Origin: Egbenema bharatensis
GTDB taxonomy: Bacteria > Cyanobacteriota > Cyanobacteriia > Elainellales > Elainellaceae
Length of the DNA: 64,000 nucleotides
NCBI RefSeq assembly: GCF_048077055.1
Contig: NZ_CP182236.1
Coordinates: forward strand, 4,278,001-4,342,000
Direction: 5' to 3'
Shown here: in pieces, positions 11,074-19,937 of the stretch
Layout: each line of letters begins with the position of its first letter
Position numbering within the stretch: position 1 is the first letter of the stretch
Notes under the pieces: generated by a model
Told to the model about the DNA's origin: nothing
The model's database searches: none
The model's input: only the letters and a program-made list of their open reading frames with translations
Position numbers and translations under genes: made by a program

Positions 11074-11835
11074 ATGTCCATCGCCCCATCCCAAACCAAA
11101 CTAACGCTTCCGGATCACACCCAGCTCCCGGAAACCGACGGTACATTTGTGAAAAAATTCCAGGAGCATCCCCAAAGTCTCCTCCTGACGGATTCAATTC
11201 GTCCAACTCTCGATGCCTTGCATCCAACCGGGCGATATACCATCGGACAGGATAGCGGAATTTACTGGCAGTTGACCGAGCCGCCGGAACGCGGTGCAGA
11301 GGCTCCAGACTGGTTTTATGTGCCGAACGTGCCCTCCTTGCTAAACGGGGAAATGCGGCGTTCCTATGTAATGTGGCAAGAGATCGTCGCGCCCCTGATC
11401 GTGATTGAATTTGTTTCAGGCAACGGTTCTGAAGAGAGGGACACCACCTCTCCCCTGGATGGCGATAGAGCCAAAGCCGGAAAATTCTGGGTTTACGAAC
11501 AGGCGATTCGGGTGCCGTTCTATGCCATTTATGAAGTCAAAAAAGCCTCCGTTGAAGTCTACGAACTGAGCGCGAACCACTATCAACGCTGTGAACCTAA
11601 CGATCGCGGCCACTTTCCGATTCCACCAATGGGGGTAGAACTGGGGATTTGGCAAGGATCATACATGAACCAGACCTTACCCTGGTTGCGCTGGTGGGAT
11701 GATCAAGGCAATTTACTGTTGAGTGGGGATGAACGAGCCGAGCAGGAAAAACAACGAGCGGAGCAGGAAAAGCAACGGGCCGATCGCCTGGCCGCAAAGC
11801 TGCGAGAATTGGGCGTTGACCCGGAGGAGTTGTAA
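11074..11835 (+). CDS. Uma2-family (DUF820) endonuclease-like protein
   Basis: 253 residues. The PD-(D/E)XK-like core includes PDWFYVPNV, IVIEFVSGNGSEERD, KAGKFWVYEQ and VPFYAIYEV, the standard Uma2 layout. The C-terminus is a charged coiled coil made of two copies of EQEKQRA followed by RLAAKLRELGVDPEEL. Nuclease activity is predicted from the fold only. Cyanobacteria carry many copies, often dispersed, and two others lie in this window (19110 and 50147). There is no obvious partner gene. Confidence 0.85.
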   Translation: MSIAPSQTKLTLPDHTQLPETDGTFVKKFQEHPQSLLLTDSIRPTLDALHPTGRYTIGQDSGIYWQLTEPPERGAEAPDWFYVPNVPSLLNGEMRRSYVMWQEIVAPLIVIEFVSGNGSEERDTTSPLDGDRAKAGKFWVYEQAIRVPFYAIYEVKKASVEVYELSANHYQRCEPNDRGHFPIPPMGVELGIWQGSYMNQTLPWLRWWDDQGNLLLSGDERAEQEKQRAEQEKQRADRLAAKLRELGVDPEEL

Positions 11836-11946
11836 AAGTCTATCTTTAGGGGACTGTTGAACTTCTCCTATTCTGTCCTGAGCCAGTTGAGTTAAGGGTG
11901 GCAGAGGCAGGTATACTACTTTCCAACGATTTGTACTGTTTTTATT

Positions 11947-12249
11947 ATGGAACAGGTTAATTTTAAGCGTCCCCATCGGGCGATCGTCCGTTGTCAGGCA
12001 AAGATGCATTTGCTAGAAATTAGCTTCAATCAATCTGAGGAAACTGAGCCAATTGATGATGCGCTCTTGAAGGATCTAACCACAACCCTCTTTCAGTCCA
12101 ACCCGCACAGCATCATGGATGAACCATTGTCCTCTCATCCTAATGTGACTTCAGAGCAGCAGCTTGTGGATGAACTGGTGCAGACCTATCAGCATATTTC
12201 CCAGCGGCAACAGGAACCGATCGTGCAACGGCTAAATGCCTTGCTCTAG
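11947..12249 (+). CDS. Small hypothetical protein
   Basis: 100 residues, not recognised. The sequence is soluble and acidic, with a likely helical C-terminal half (EQQLVDELVQTYQHISQRQQ). It stands alone after the Uma2 gene with no clear ribosome site, and ends 13 bp before a 108-bp TIR element. Codon use is normal for the window, which mildly supports it as a real gene. Confidence 0.5.
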   Translation: MEQVNFKRPHRAIVRCQAKMHLLEISFNQSEETEPIDDALLKDLTTTLFQSNPHSIMDEPLSSHPNVTSEQQLVDELVQTYQHISQRQQEPIVQRLNALL

Positions 12250-12262
12250 GGGTTGAAAAGGA

Positions 12263-12370
12263 CTAGTAGAAGCGAGCGTGAATTGAGCAACCGTAGAGCG
12301 GGCATCTTGCCCGCGCAGGCTTGCAGCCTGAACTACAAAAGGTGGGCGTATTGCTGCCGAGGTCTACTAG
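12263..12370. mobile_element. 108-bp MITE-like element, copy 1
   Basis: Bounded by 8-bp terminal inverted repeats CTAGTAGA and TCTACTAG. Its centre is a palindromic block GCGGGCATCTTGCCCGCGC plus AGGCTTGCAGCCTGAAC. Its reverse complement aligns over its full length with 26621-26728, also exactly 108 bp. Flanks show imperfect GGTTGAAAAGG / GGCTGAAAAGG direct repeats, possibly an expanded target duplication. It encodes no protein. Confidence 0.75.
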
Positions 12371-12444
12371 GGGCTGAAAAGGGAAGGTTAAAAGATGAGT
12401 TTAGAATCTTGGATTAAATAACCTGTTTACCGCTCTGCTGCTTT

Positions 12445-12476
12445 GACTGGGCAGGCAAGATGCCCACCCCACAAAA
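12445..12476 (+). repeat. R1 dispersed repeat, copy
   Basis: GACTGGGCAGGCAAGATGCC then CACCCCACAAAA. Forward orientation, in the convergent gap before the emfourin gene. Confidence 0.8.
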
Positions 12477-12504
12477 TTTCAGGTTATTAAATTTGCATTT
12501 CTGA

Positions 12505-12801
12505 TTATTCTCGTCGAGCTGCTTCCATTAACCAATCCAGGAGTGGATAAAGGGGAGGGGGTACAGCAGATTCTCCCACCCTGACGGTATGCTGTCGATC
12601 GCCCTGCCAGACGGTCACTTTATAGTAAAACCGATCGGGCTGGGGAAGGTCATTCATTTGCGCGGGCAAATCAAAAAAGCGAGCCGCTTCCACCAGGCGG
12701 TGCAGTTGGGCTGTCTCTTCAGGAGAGAGCGCAGCCGTATTCACTGTCACCTCAATTGGAATGCCTGTAAAACCACCCCTGCGTTCAAAGGAAACCTGCA
12801 T
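12505..12801 (-). CDS. Emfourin-type protealysin inhibitor
   Basis: 98 residues. The sequence has the emfourin pattern: MQVSFERRGGFTGIPIEVTV, then SPEETAQLHRLVEAARFFDL, then PDRFYYKVTVWQGDRQHTV and LYPLLDWLMEAAR. Emfourins are proteinaceous inhibitors of M4 (protealysin-like) peptidases and are encoded next to their target. That is exactly the arrangement here: the M4 gene ends 42 bp upstream on the same strand, consistent with an operon. It probably protects the cell from its own protease. The binding residues cannot be checked without an alignment. Confidence 0.8.
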   Translation of the reverse strand: MQVSFERRGGFTGIPIEVTVNTAALSPEETAQLHRLVEAARFFDLPAQMNDLPQPDRFYYKVTVWQGDRQHTVRVGESAVPPPLYPLLDWLMEAARRE

Positions 12802-12843
12802 GTTGCTGCCTCGATCGCTACTGTTATTTCTAAATTATGATCT

Positions 12844-13962
12844 TTAGATTACGCCAACCTGCTGCCAGGCCTGATCAATCGCCCGATGCTCTCGGCTATT
12901 CTCTCCGTATCGGTTGCTAGCGATCGAGATTGTGGCGCGAGCTGCATCCTGAAAATTAGAGCGGGGGCGTAATTCTTCTCTCAGAGCCTGATACCAAATT
13001 TGTCCAGTGGTTTCCCAGGCAAAACCGCCGATCGCCATTGAGGCAAGATAAAAGGCATGGTTAGGAATTCCGGAATTAATATGCATCCCGCCATCGTTCA
13101 CCGTTCCCTGATAGCGTTGGGAGTAATGGCTGGGCTGGGGATCTTTGCCTAAAACTCGATCGTTATAGGCGGTTCCAGGTGCTTTTAGAGAACGAATAGC
13201 GATACCGTTAACGTTATCAGTGAGAATGCCAGCCCCAATCAACCAGTCTGCCTGATCGACGGTTTGGTTCAGCGCATGTTGTTTAACCAGGGAACCAAAG
13301 ATATCAGAGAAAGATTCATTTAATGCTCCCGATTCATCTCGATACAGTAACCCTGCTTCGTACTGAATAATGCCATGCATTAGCTCATGGCCAATTACAT
13401 CTAGCGCGATAGTAAAACGATTAAATAATCTTTCATCTCCATCCCCGTAAACCAACTGTACACCGTCCCAAAAAGCGTTATCGTAGCGCACATCGAAATG
13501 AACGGTGGAATCTATCCGTAATCCGCGATCGTCAATGGAATTGCGATTGTAAACATCACGGAATAGTTTATAGGTTTGACCTGCTCCATCATAGGCTTCA
13601 TTCACCGCAACATCTCTGCTGGGAGGATCACCTTCACTACGTACTAAAACACCTGGCAAGGATTTACTATTTTTGGCATCATAAACGGCGCGCTGTAACC
13701 GATCTGATGCCGTATCAGGTGAAACGCTGCCCATGATTTTACGTTTACCCCGAAGTTGCTCTGAGGCTCTCAAGGTTTCAAGGGCCCAATCATGGTTTTG
13801 GTCGTCTCCATATCGGATAATGTGATCCAACATATGGGGCGGTACAATACAGCAAATTGGACATCTTTGAGAAATTAATTGAGAATGTAATTGAGGTTGT
13901 GATTCAGGATACAAACAACGTTTTGCAAACTGATTGATTTGATTGAGTAAATGATTAATCAT
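12844..13962 (-). CDS. Protealysin-like M4 metallopeptidase
   Basis: 372 residues. The catalytic site is H192-E193-L-M-H196 (HELMHG) with the third ligand E216 in GALNESFSD. Residues 34-45 (CPICCIVPPHML) are the PrtS-type short propeptide with its conserved PPxxML and cysteines, characteristic of protealysins rather than thermolysin itself. There is no Sec signal peptide, as usual for protealysins. The N-terminus is about 30 residues longer than common homologues, so the true start may be internal. It is the first gene of a pair with emfourin (protease plus inhibitor). Likely role: processing or host/competitor interaction. Family precedent only. Confidence 0.88.
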   Translation of the reverse strand: MINHLLNQINQFAKRCLYPESQPQLHSQLISQRCPICCIVPPHMLDHIIRYGDDQNHDWALETLRASEQLRGKRKIMGSVSPDTASDRLQRAVYDAKNSKSLPGVLVRSEGDPPSRDVAVNEAYDGAGQTYKLFRDVYNRNSIDDRGLRIDSTVHFDVRYDNAFWDGVQLVYGDGDERLFNRFTIALDVIGHELMHGIIQYEAGLLYRDESGALNESFSDIFGSLVKQHALNQTVDQADWLIGAGILTDNVNGIAIRSLKAPGTAYNDRVLGKDPQPSHYSQRYQGTVNDGGMHINSGIPNHAFYLASMAIGGFAWETTGQIWYQALREELRPRSNFQDAARATISIASNRYGENSREHRAIDQAWQQVGVI

Positions 13963-14051
13963 GACAAATGCTTTGATCGGAATAAACAGCGGTAATTGAA
14001 TAAAGTGTGATAACGTTTTAGGATTTTGAATCTAATACCTGGGCAGGATAG

Positions 14052-15422
14052 CTACAACACTTGCAGCATAGGAACTTTAAAGTAACCGGGTGATGCAGCA
14101 AAATTTTGCGGTGTGACCCACACCTTGAGGCGGTAAATTCCAGGTTGCTGGAGTTTGAGATTGGTGAACCGGGCGATGCGATCGGTTGGATTAGTTGGTT
14201 CAGTTGGTTCAGTTGGTTCAGTTGAAAGATCGATCACCATCTCTCCCAGGTCAATTTCGGAACAGGTCGTGACTTCGTGAGCGATGCCCTGAATCCGACA
14301 AGCAAAGGTTGGTTCCAGGGAAATGACTGTTGAATTTTTGATATTCATTATCACTTCCAGGGTGAAGGGTTGTCCGTGCTGAATTGGAACTGGAAACACA
14401 GGATGAGCCAGATCCACCATCATGCTTGGCTCTGTTTCAGAGATAACCCGTAGCTGTGTAATTTCCAGGGTTACGGTTTCTGCTGGAGGAACAGGAGGCT
14501 GTTTTAGAGAGGCAGGAGGTTGGCTGTTCTCAGGTGGGGACGTTGGTTCAATAACAGTCTCTAGCTGCTCCACCATCCACTCTTGAACCGTTTGAGGATC
14601 ATTACCTGGAATGGTTTTAACGGTGTCCGTTTCTACATGACGGCTCATCATGGTGCGCTGCTCCGGCTGTCCTTCTATCTGGCGGGTCTGGAACTTAATG
14701 ATGAAAGAAGCCAGCGTCTGCCAGTCGTCTGGGGGCACGGCAGTAGGAGAGCCATGCGGTTGCTTCGAGCTTGACCGGACAGACCGTTGGGGGGGTTCCC
14801 TGAGTTCAAGAAAACTCTCATACTCAGCCTGCATCATCGCTTGAAACGATCGATAGCGATCGGCTCCCGGTAGCCAGTCTCCTAAAAACCAGGCTTCCCA
14901 CTCTCCTTCCTCTGTAATGACCTGGGGATTCAGTAAATAAATCGCTGCCTCCCCACGTTTGCTGATTTCCAGAGCCGTTTGTAAATACTCAGCCCGAATC
15001 TTGCTGCAATCCTGCTCACTGCCGTACACAAAATACTCTTTGTCCTCTACGGAGAGGGGCAATCCTTCCTGTGCTGGTGACTCCAAGTGCTCAGATTTTT
15101 CTAGCCAGGTATTGAGCCATTTCGGGTGTCTATCGGCAAACCACAAAATTTCTTCAACCGACCACAGATGATGAATAAACGGAGTCGTTTGTCGCCAGCC
15201 ATTCGTCACCTTTAGAAACGCTCGATAGGATGGCGGGAGAGTGGTTCCTAAACGGACTTCAGCCTGAGCAATCTGGGCTTCAGTTGCCCCTGGATAGCCG
15301 AGCCAGCCTCTTTCAATCACTTCCGGTGGTAGTTGTTCCTGCGCGTAATCAAGGGTCTCTAAGATTTCCTGGCTCCACCGTCTCAGAAAACGTTCCCAAT
15401 CGAAGCTACTCATGGTAGTCAT
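14052..15422 (-). CDS. SMI1/KNR4 (SUKH) domain protein with C-terminal beta-sandwich
   Basis: 456 residues. The N-terminal 1-150 is a SUKH-1 domain: LGYPGATEAQIAQAEVRLGT, LPPSYRAFLKVTNGW and WSVEEILWFAD. A Pro/Gln-rich middle links it to a C-terminal Ig-like domain (about 325-456) ending GIYRLKVWVTPQNF and YFKVPMLQVL. A TEPTEP repeat (nucleotides 14190-14225) lies inside this domain. SUKH domains are frequent as immunity proteins in polymorphic toxin systems, but also occur as general scaffolds. The next gene upstream on the same strand (15568-16131) seems to carry a similar sandwich, so the two may act together. A terminator at 15446-15471 separates their transcripts. Confidence 0.7.
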   Translation of the reverse strand: MTTMSSFDWERFLRRWSQEILETLDYAQEQLPPEVIERGWLGYPGATEAQIAQAEVRLGTTLPPSYRAFLKVTNGWRQTTPFIHHLWSVEEILWFADRHPKWLNTWLEKSEHLESPAQEGLPLSVEDKEYFVYGSEQDCSKIRAEYLQTALEISKRGEAAIYLLNPQVITEEGEWEAWFLGDWLPGADRYRSFQAMMQAEYESFLELREPPQRSVRSSSKQPHGSPTAVPPDDWQTLASFIIKFQTRQIEGQPEQRTMMSRHVETDTVKTIPGNDPQTVQEWMVEQLETVIEPTSPPENSQPPASLKQPPVPPAETVTLEITQLRVISETEPSMMVDLAHPVFPVPIQHGQPFTLEVIMNIKNSTVISLEPTFACRIQGIAHEVTTCSEIDLGEMVIDLSTEPTEPTEPTNPTDRIARFTNLKLQQPGIYRLKVWVTPQNFAASPGYFKVPMLQVL

Positions 15423-15445
15423 CCTTGATCATGATTAAATAAAAA

Positions 15446-15471
15446 CCTGGTAGGCACAATGTCCTACCAGG
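15446..15471 (-). terminator. Intrinsic terminator downstream of the 15568-16131 gene
   Basis: Perfect 9-bp stem CCTGGTAGG/CCTACCAGG with an 8-nt loop. On the minus strand it is followed by TTTTTATTTAATC. It lies 23 bp upstream of the SUKH gene start, so that gene would need its own promoter or read-through. Confidence 0.75.
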
Positions 15472-15567
15472 CTAAATCCCTGGTTTCAGATCATCGCTAC
15501 CCTTCGAGGTGTTGACCGTCGATTAGCATGAACCGATTCAAGGGGGAGAACTACGGAGCGGGAAGAA

Positions 15568-16131
15568 CTATTCCAATCCAGCCGGATAAACCTGGAGCAG
15601 CACTCTTTCAATGTATCCATGACCCCAAATCTTGGTCGTGCAAGGATTTTCAACGGGGCCAACGGTTGCAACTGCACCGATCGCATATAGCCCATAGGGC
15701 ATTTTTTGGTCGATGGGCCGAGTTGGCTCAGTCTTGACATGGTAGATATACTTGCCCTTTTCAGATACGATTGATGCCTGCAAATCCAGTTCTGCTGCCT
15801 TCAGACCATATCCTTCCAGACCAAAGTTAATCTTGATTCGGGTTCCCAGACACATCAGTAGCTCAGTCAGAGGAGTTTTGTTGAACTCAACTTTTACGCC
15901 AACAACAAATTCTTCATCCTCAGCAATAATGTACTGAGAGTTTGCTGGCTCAGCCGGATTTGCACCCAATCCTTTTACATCCAGATCAAACAATCTGAAA
16001 GTGACAGGGCCCACGATCGTTTGAGAACGAGTTTCCGTTAAAGTTAGTTCATCCGGTTGTCCTGGAACACCAATTACACGCTGCTGGGGACGAGATGCTT
16101 TTGCGGCCATTTCTTGCATTACGTTAGACAT
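15568..16131 (-). CDS. Uncharacterised beta-rich protein next to SUKH protein
   Basis: 187 residues from ATG 16131, preceded by AAGGA about 10 nt upstream. I do not recognise a named family. The N-terminus is polar (MSNVMQEMAAKASRPQQRV). The rest has alternating beta-strand patterns: VGPVTFRLFDLDVKG, EEFVVGVKVEFNK, LLMCLGTRIKINFGLEGYG, KGKYIYHVKTEP, GHGYIERVLLQVYP. The order of these blocks resembles the C-terminal sandwich of the 14052 gene (strand, Cys before a strand pair, GxYxxxV, LQV end), which suggests a shared fold. It is divergent from the PAS-LuxR gene across a 640-bp region containing two inverted repeats, so it may be that regulator's target. Confidence 0.6.
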   Translation of the reverse strand: MSNVMQEMAAKASRPQQRVIGVPGQPDELTLTETRSQTIVGPVTFRLFDLDVKGLGANPAEPANSQYIIAEDEEFVVGVKVEFNKTPLTELLMCLGTRIKINFGLEGYGLKAAELDLQASIVSEKGKYIYHVKTEPTRPIDQKMPYGLYAIGAVATVGPVENPCTTKIWGHGYIERVLLQVYPAGLE

Positions 16132-16773
16132 GATCTGTATCCTTGTAGTTTTTTGTTTTTCCGATTGATTGACCAACCTTCAGTAAATATGTGTTCAGCT
16201 TTATGCTCTTTTTCAATTCCGTCTGGCTTGTCAACTGAATCCATAATTACAGCTCCGATCGGTATTGTCAGTACCCAAACAGGGTACTCTTACGTGAGTT
16301 CCCCTTAGGGGGTAAGAAGTGTATGGACAAATATTTCCTCGTTGACAGTTGATGTATTTCAGGCTTTCATAGAGAAGAGCCATACTGTGAAGCGTTACAT
16401 TTGTAATGCTCACCTTTACTCTGGAATACTGGAGCAACCGGCTAAACTGAGTAACTAAGTGAGTTTTTATCCACATCAACTCAATACTTCAATCAAACTA
16501 CACAGAGAATTCTGCGGTGGTTTTAAGCTGTGTGGATTTTGACAACTCAACTCAGGATTTTTCTTGCGATCGATCATTTGATTCAGAGAAATAATCCTGG
16601 CTGGCAGATAGAACACAACCTGGCTCTTCATGCTTTGGCAGGCAGAAAGTTTAGAATTCGGGTCAAACCTCGGTTTCCTTGCCGCTGAAGGGTCAGACTA
16701 ATTACTACATCTTGAGGGAAAGGAGAGTCCTTGCCAGCTTCTAAGGTCAGATTAATGCTCTGGAGGCAATTTA
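16132..16773. other. 642-bp divergent regulatory region
   Basis: Between the beta-rich gene (minus) and the LuxR gene (plus). It holds two inverted repeats at 16270-16316, no convincing gene, and a good ribosome site (GGAGG) just before 16774. The sequence is AT-richer than its surroundings, as expected for a promoter region. Confidence 0.5.
16270..16316. promoter_or_regulatory. Candidate operator: two adjacent inverted repeats
   Basis: Perfect palindrome AGTACCC-aaaca-GGGTACT at 16270-16288, followed by nested CTTAC...CCCCTTAGGGG...GTAAG at 16290-16316. Neither is followed by a T-run on either strand, which argues against a terminator. The position is 139 bp upstream of the beta-rich gene. 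A LuxR-type dimer would suit a 7-5-7 dyad, but this is inference. Confidence 0.4.
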
Positions 16774-17418
16774 ATGACGATTATTATGCCCGGTTTAGAC
16801 AATAGCAATATTAATACTCAGAAAGAATTTAGAACCGCATCCAAAACCTACGCTTCCCAAAGCTCCTGTAGTCAAACTTTTTTGCCAGAAAAAATCATTG
16901 AGGATTTAGTGGATGGAATTTTGATTTTAACTGAACAAAAAGAATTGATCTATGCAAACGATTGTGCCCAGCGCATTCTCCGTCAACTCAACCGCGATGG
17001 ACTCACCCATTCGGTAACTGACATCATACCGGGGGAAATCTGGCATATTTGTCAAACATTGATTGAAAGCCGATATCGGTTTCCCCGCCAGCACTGGCTA
17101 ATTGAATCAAAAGTGTTTGTAGATAGCTCGATCGTCTTTAATGCGCGAGCCAGATGGCTGAAGCTGGAAGATAGGAATCAACCTTGTCTGTTACTGAGTA
17201 TTCATGATTACTATCAATACATTAAAAATGTTGCGATCGAAGAATCCGAAAAGTATGGTTTAACATCCCGCGAACGGGAAACCTGGTTACTCCATAGGGC
17301 AAATTATACCTACAAACAAATTGCTTCAGAGCTTTGTATTACCCCGAATACAGTCAAGAAGCACATGAAGAACATTTACTTGAAGAAAAAAGCGATCGAT
17401 GTGTCTCAAGAGGATTGA
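16774..17418 (+). CDS. PAS-LuxR type transcriptional regulator
   Basis: 214 residues. A PAS-like sensor spans about 38-140 (KIIEDLVDGILILTEQKELI, then YANDCAQRILRQL). A LuxR/GerE helix-turn-helix lies at about 158-208: YGLTSRERETWLLHRANYTY, KQIASELCITPNTVKKHMKN. GGAGG sits about 9 nt before the ATG. Such single PAS plus HTH proteins are common cyanobacterial regulators; the ligand is unknown. There is no receiver domain, so it is not a phospho-regulated response regulator. It is divergent from the 15568 and 14052 genes, which makes them candidate targets together with the palindrome at 16270. Confidence 0.8.
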   Translation: MTIIMPGLDNSNINTQKEFRTASKTYASQSSCSQTFLPEKIIEDLVDGILILTEQKELIYANDCAQRILRQLNRDGLTHSVTDIIPGEIWHICQTLIESRYRFPRQHWLIESKVFVDSSIVFNARARWLKLEDRNQPCLLLSIHDYYQYIKNVAIEESEKYGLTSRERETWLLHRANYTYKQIASELCITPNTVKKHMKNIYLKKKAIDVSQED

Positions 17419-17436
17419 TACAGGACGAACCGTGCA

Positions 17437-17766
17437 TCAGGTGCGATCGGATAACTTAGATGGATGAGAACTCCGAACTGAGTCGATCAACTGTTCGTAA
17501 TCACTCCCAGTCAGAATGGTTTCCAGCGTTTCTAACCGCGACTCGATCTGCTGCATCTTTTCGGACTGTTCAGGAATTCGCTTGCGCTGCTCGTCGGCAT
17601 TTATGATAAACATAGACGTTACGGCAGCCGCTATGGGAGGAACCGCGATCGCCCCTGGATTACCACGGCCAAAAATTGCCGCGAGAGCGACCATTCCCAC
17701 TGTCGCACTCCAGATAGAGGCAACCAGTTTTTCTCTCGCAGATAGGCATTTGTCTGATTTCGCCAT
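17437..17766 (-). CDS. Small membrane protein with C-terminal coiled coil
   Basis: 109 residues from ATG 17766. Two hydrophobic segments (LVASIWSATVGMVALAAIFG and AIAVPPIAAAVTSMFII) precede a coiled-coil tail (EQSEKMQQIESRLETLETIL). Not recognised. The start is ambiguous (ATG 17796, 17772 or 17766) and has only a weak ribosome site. It follows the frameshifted glycosyltransferase on the same strand and would overlap that gene's uncorrected tail, but not the corrected one. Confidence 0.55.
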   Translation of the reverse strand: MAKSDKCLSAREKLVASIWSATVGMVALAAIFGRGNPGAIAVPPIAAAVTSMFIINADEQRKRIPEQSEKMQQIESRLETLETILTGSDYEQLIDSVRSSHPSKLSDRT

Positions 17767-17847
17767 GATCATCCAGGAACTCAGCTTCTTTATCAAGTGT
17801 AGGAAGACTAATCGGGCTTTGCCTTCCTCCAGGCGGGCGATCCTGGT

Positions 17848-19050
17848 TCAAGGCAGAGGTGGGGTGGGGTTTGGTTTCAACGATCGCCCACGCCAGGTTC
17901 CAACCCCACCCGGTTTCTGTTTTGATTATAGAGGCAAGGGTGATAGCTGAAATTACCCCACCCCCTACACCCGACAACCACCAATATCGCAGCGGAAAAT
18001 GACTGGCTTCTAGCATAATCTTTCGCATCACAAAATGGATGCCAATCGTAATCAACGAGAGGGCGATCGACAGTTGCTCGTAAACAGTCAAAGGATAAAA
18101 GAAAGCCCTGGTGAGTAAAGTCAGAGAGACAATCCAGGGAACTGTAAAAATCAAAGGCATTAATGCGGCAAAGAGGAGTGATTTGATCAAGTTACGACCT
18201 GAGGCAAGGAACAGGTTTTTTGTCCAGCCTTCCCATAAAGCTGACCCCGATCGATACATTCGTACAGACACCAGTTTGATGCCGGACAGCAACCGCAGGG
18301 TTAATCCTCTTTGCTTGACCAAATGCGCCAGGGCGACATCTTCTACAACCTGATCTCCTACAGCTCGATGCCCCCCAATTTGCTCATAGGCACTACGGCG
18401 AAACAGCATAAATGGCCCGGCAGCAAAGGCTGTATCTGATTGAGGATCGTTCACTGCATCAGCATTAAACCCAATCAAAATAGTGCTGAACATCAGCGGT
18501 TGCACTAACCACTCTGCCAAACAGCCACAGACGATCGCTGGCCCGCAGGTCAACAAGTCAATCTTTTCTCGCTCTGCGGTACGGACAGCCGCTTCGATCG
18601 CCCCTGGTTCCAACCGAACATCGGCATCAATGAACAACAAAAAATCACCCCGGACTTTCTCAGCTCCCTGCACACAGGCCAGCTTTTCCCCACCCAGATT
18701 TCCCCGTCCGGACGCGGTTGCCCCATCAGCAAATGCAGACGAGGATCATTCCGGGTGGATTGAAGTAATTGGACGATCGTTGCAGTGTCATCCGTGGATT
18801 GATCATCAACCACCCAAACCTGAAGGCAATCTGCGGCAACTGTGCTTTCCAGGACTGACGTAACGCACTCTTCGATATTTTCGGCTTCGTTGTAGGCAGG
18901 AATAATGATCGCAGTGGTAGGAAAGGGAACCGGAGTTGGAGATGGGGGATTGGGTTGGAGAAAGGGCGTTTGGCGAAGGGAATTCCAGAGCCTGAAGGTG
19001 AAAATGGCGGCACCAGTAAGGGATAGAGCAAGGAGAACAAGCAGGATCAA
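17848..19050 (-). pseudogene. Family 2 glycosyltransferase (HpnB-like), two frameshifts
   Basis: Read with two single-base corrections this is one protein of about 400 residues. Part 1 (from TTG 19050): a membrane helix, then AIIIPAYNEAENIEECVTSV, VWVVDDQSTDDTA and GEIWVGKSW. At 18677-18681 one G is missing (TGGCCTGTG instead of TGGGCCTGTG). Part 2 continues QGAEKVRGDFLLFIDADVRL, FRRSAYEQIGGHRAV and VEDVALAHLVKQRG plus C-terminal membrane helices. At about 17896-17900 one extra base occurs, after which the corrected frame reads GWTWRGRSLK and stops at 17848. The layout matches cyanobacterial GT2/HpnB-type enzymes with membrane anchors; acceptor unknown. Either real decay or sequencing errors. 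Confidence 0.7.
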
Positions 19051-19109
19051 GGTAAAAGCAATAACTCAGCACTTACTTCCCAGCTTACCGTTGGTTGTGT
19101 CCCGATTGC

Positions 19110-19862
19110 TTATTCATTGTCGTTTAGCTCAACGCCGAGTTCCCGCAGTTTGGCGGCTAATCGCTGATTCCGTCGCCGTTCGGTTTCAGCCCGTTGCCGT
19201 TCGGTTTCAGCCCGCTGGCGTTCGGTTTCAGCCCTTGCCTCTGCCTGTTCTGCCGATTCTTCTGGGGTAGGGACGAGTTGTCCCTCTGGGGTGAAATAGC
19301 GGAGTTGCTGATCTTGCACTCCCAGATACAGCCCCAACTGTTGACTCCATAGCCAGCCCTGCTGATTTGGCTGTAAGTCGTGATACTGTCCATCCACGAG
19401 ATGAAACCCTCGGAATTCCAGGCTATCTGGATCAAACCAGAAGTAGTCCGGGGTGCGAAAAGTATCCTGGTAAATTTGCTTTTTTAAGCCTCTGTCTGTC
19501 TTCGCTGTAGAGTCAGAGAGGAGTTCAATGATTATGTTGGGATACTTGCCTGCTTCTTCCCACACGACCCAACTTTTGCGCGGTTTGCGATCGGCGTTGA
19601 GTACCACAAAGAAATCGGGCCCCCTAAAATCCTCTGACTTGCGCTGATGGGGGCTGTAGTAAATCGTGAGATTGCCTGCGGCGAAGTAGTCGTTTCGGTC
19701 TCTCCAGAGCCAGTCAAGACACTTCATCAACAGGAGGATTTGTTGCAGGTGCAGGGAGGATTCCAAGGGTGGTTCGTCGCTGTACAGATCTCCGGGGGGA
19801 AAGATAATTCGTTCCTCGGAGGATTGAGGGGTGGCTGTATCTCGGTCTTTGGCGAGAGACAT
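19110..19862 (-). CDS. Uma2-family (DUF820) endonuclease-like protein
   Basis: 250 residues with the Uma2 core: DLYSDEPPLESSLHLQQILL, GPDFFVVLNADRKPRKSWVV, WEEAGKYPNIIIELLSDST, DPDSLEFRGF. The tail contains near-identical repeats of AETERQR (nucleotides 19170-19240) ending LAAKLRELGVELN, the same kind of tail as the copy at 11074. The gene lies alone on the minus strand. Nuclease activity is predicted only. Confidence 0.85.
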   Translation of the reverse strand: MSLAKDRDTATPQSSEERIIFPPGDLYSDEPPLESSLHLQQILLLMKCLDWLWRDRNDYFAAGNLTIYYSPHQRKSEDFRGPDFFVVLNADRKPRKSWVVWEEAGKYPNIIIELLSDSTAKTDRGLKKQIYQDTFRTPDYFWFDPDSLEFRGFHLVDGQYHDLQPNQQGWLWSQQLGLYLGVQDQQLRYFTPEGQLVPTPEESAEQAEARAETERQRAETERQRAETERRRNQRLAAKLRELGVELNDNE

Positions 19863-19937
19863 GGCGATCGATGGAGTTAGGACAGTGTCTTTCAGTTTAA
19901 AGGCAGAAGCATGATGTTGAAAAGGGCAGACCGGGGT

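Noticed and set aside
15486..15740. 84-codon frame inside the beta-rich gene
   Set aside because: Same strand but alternative frame of a better supported gene; composition is random.
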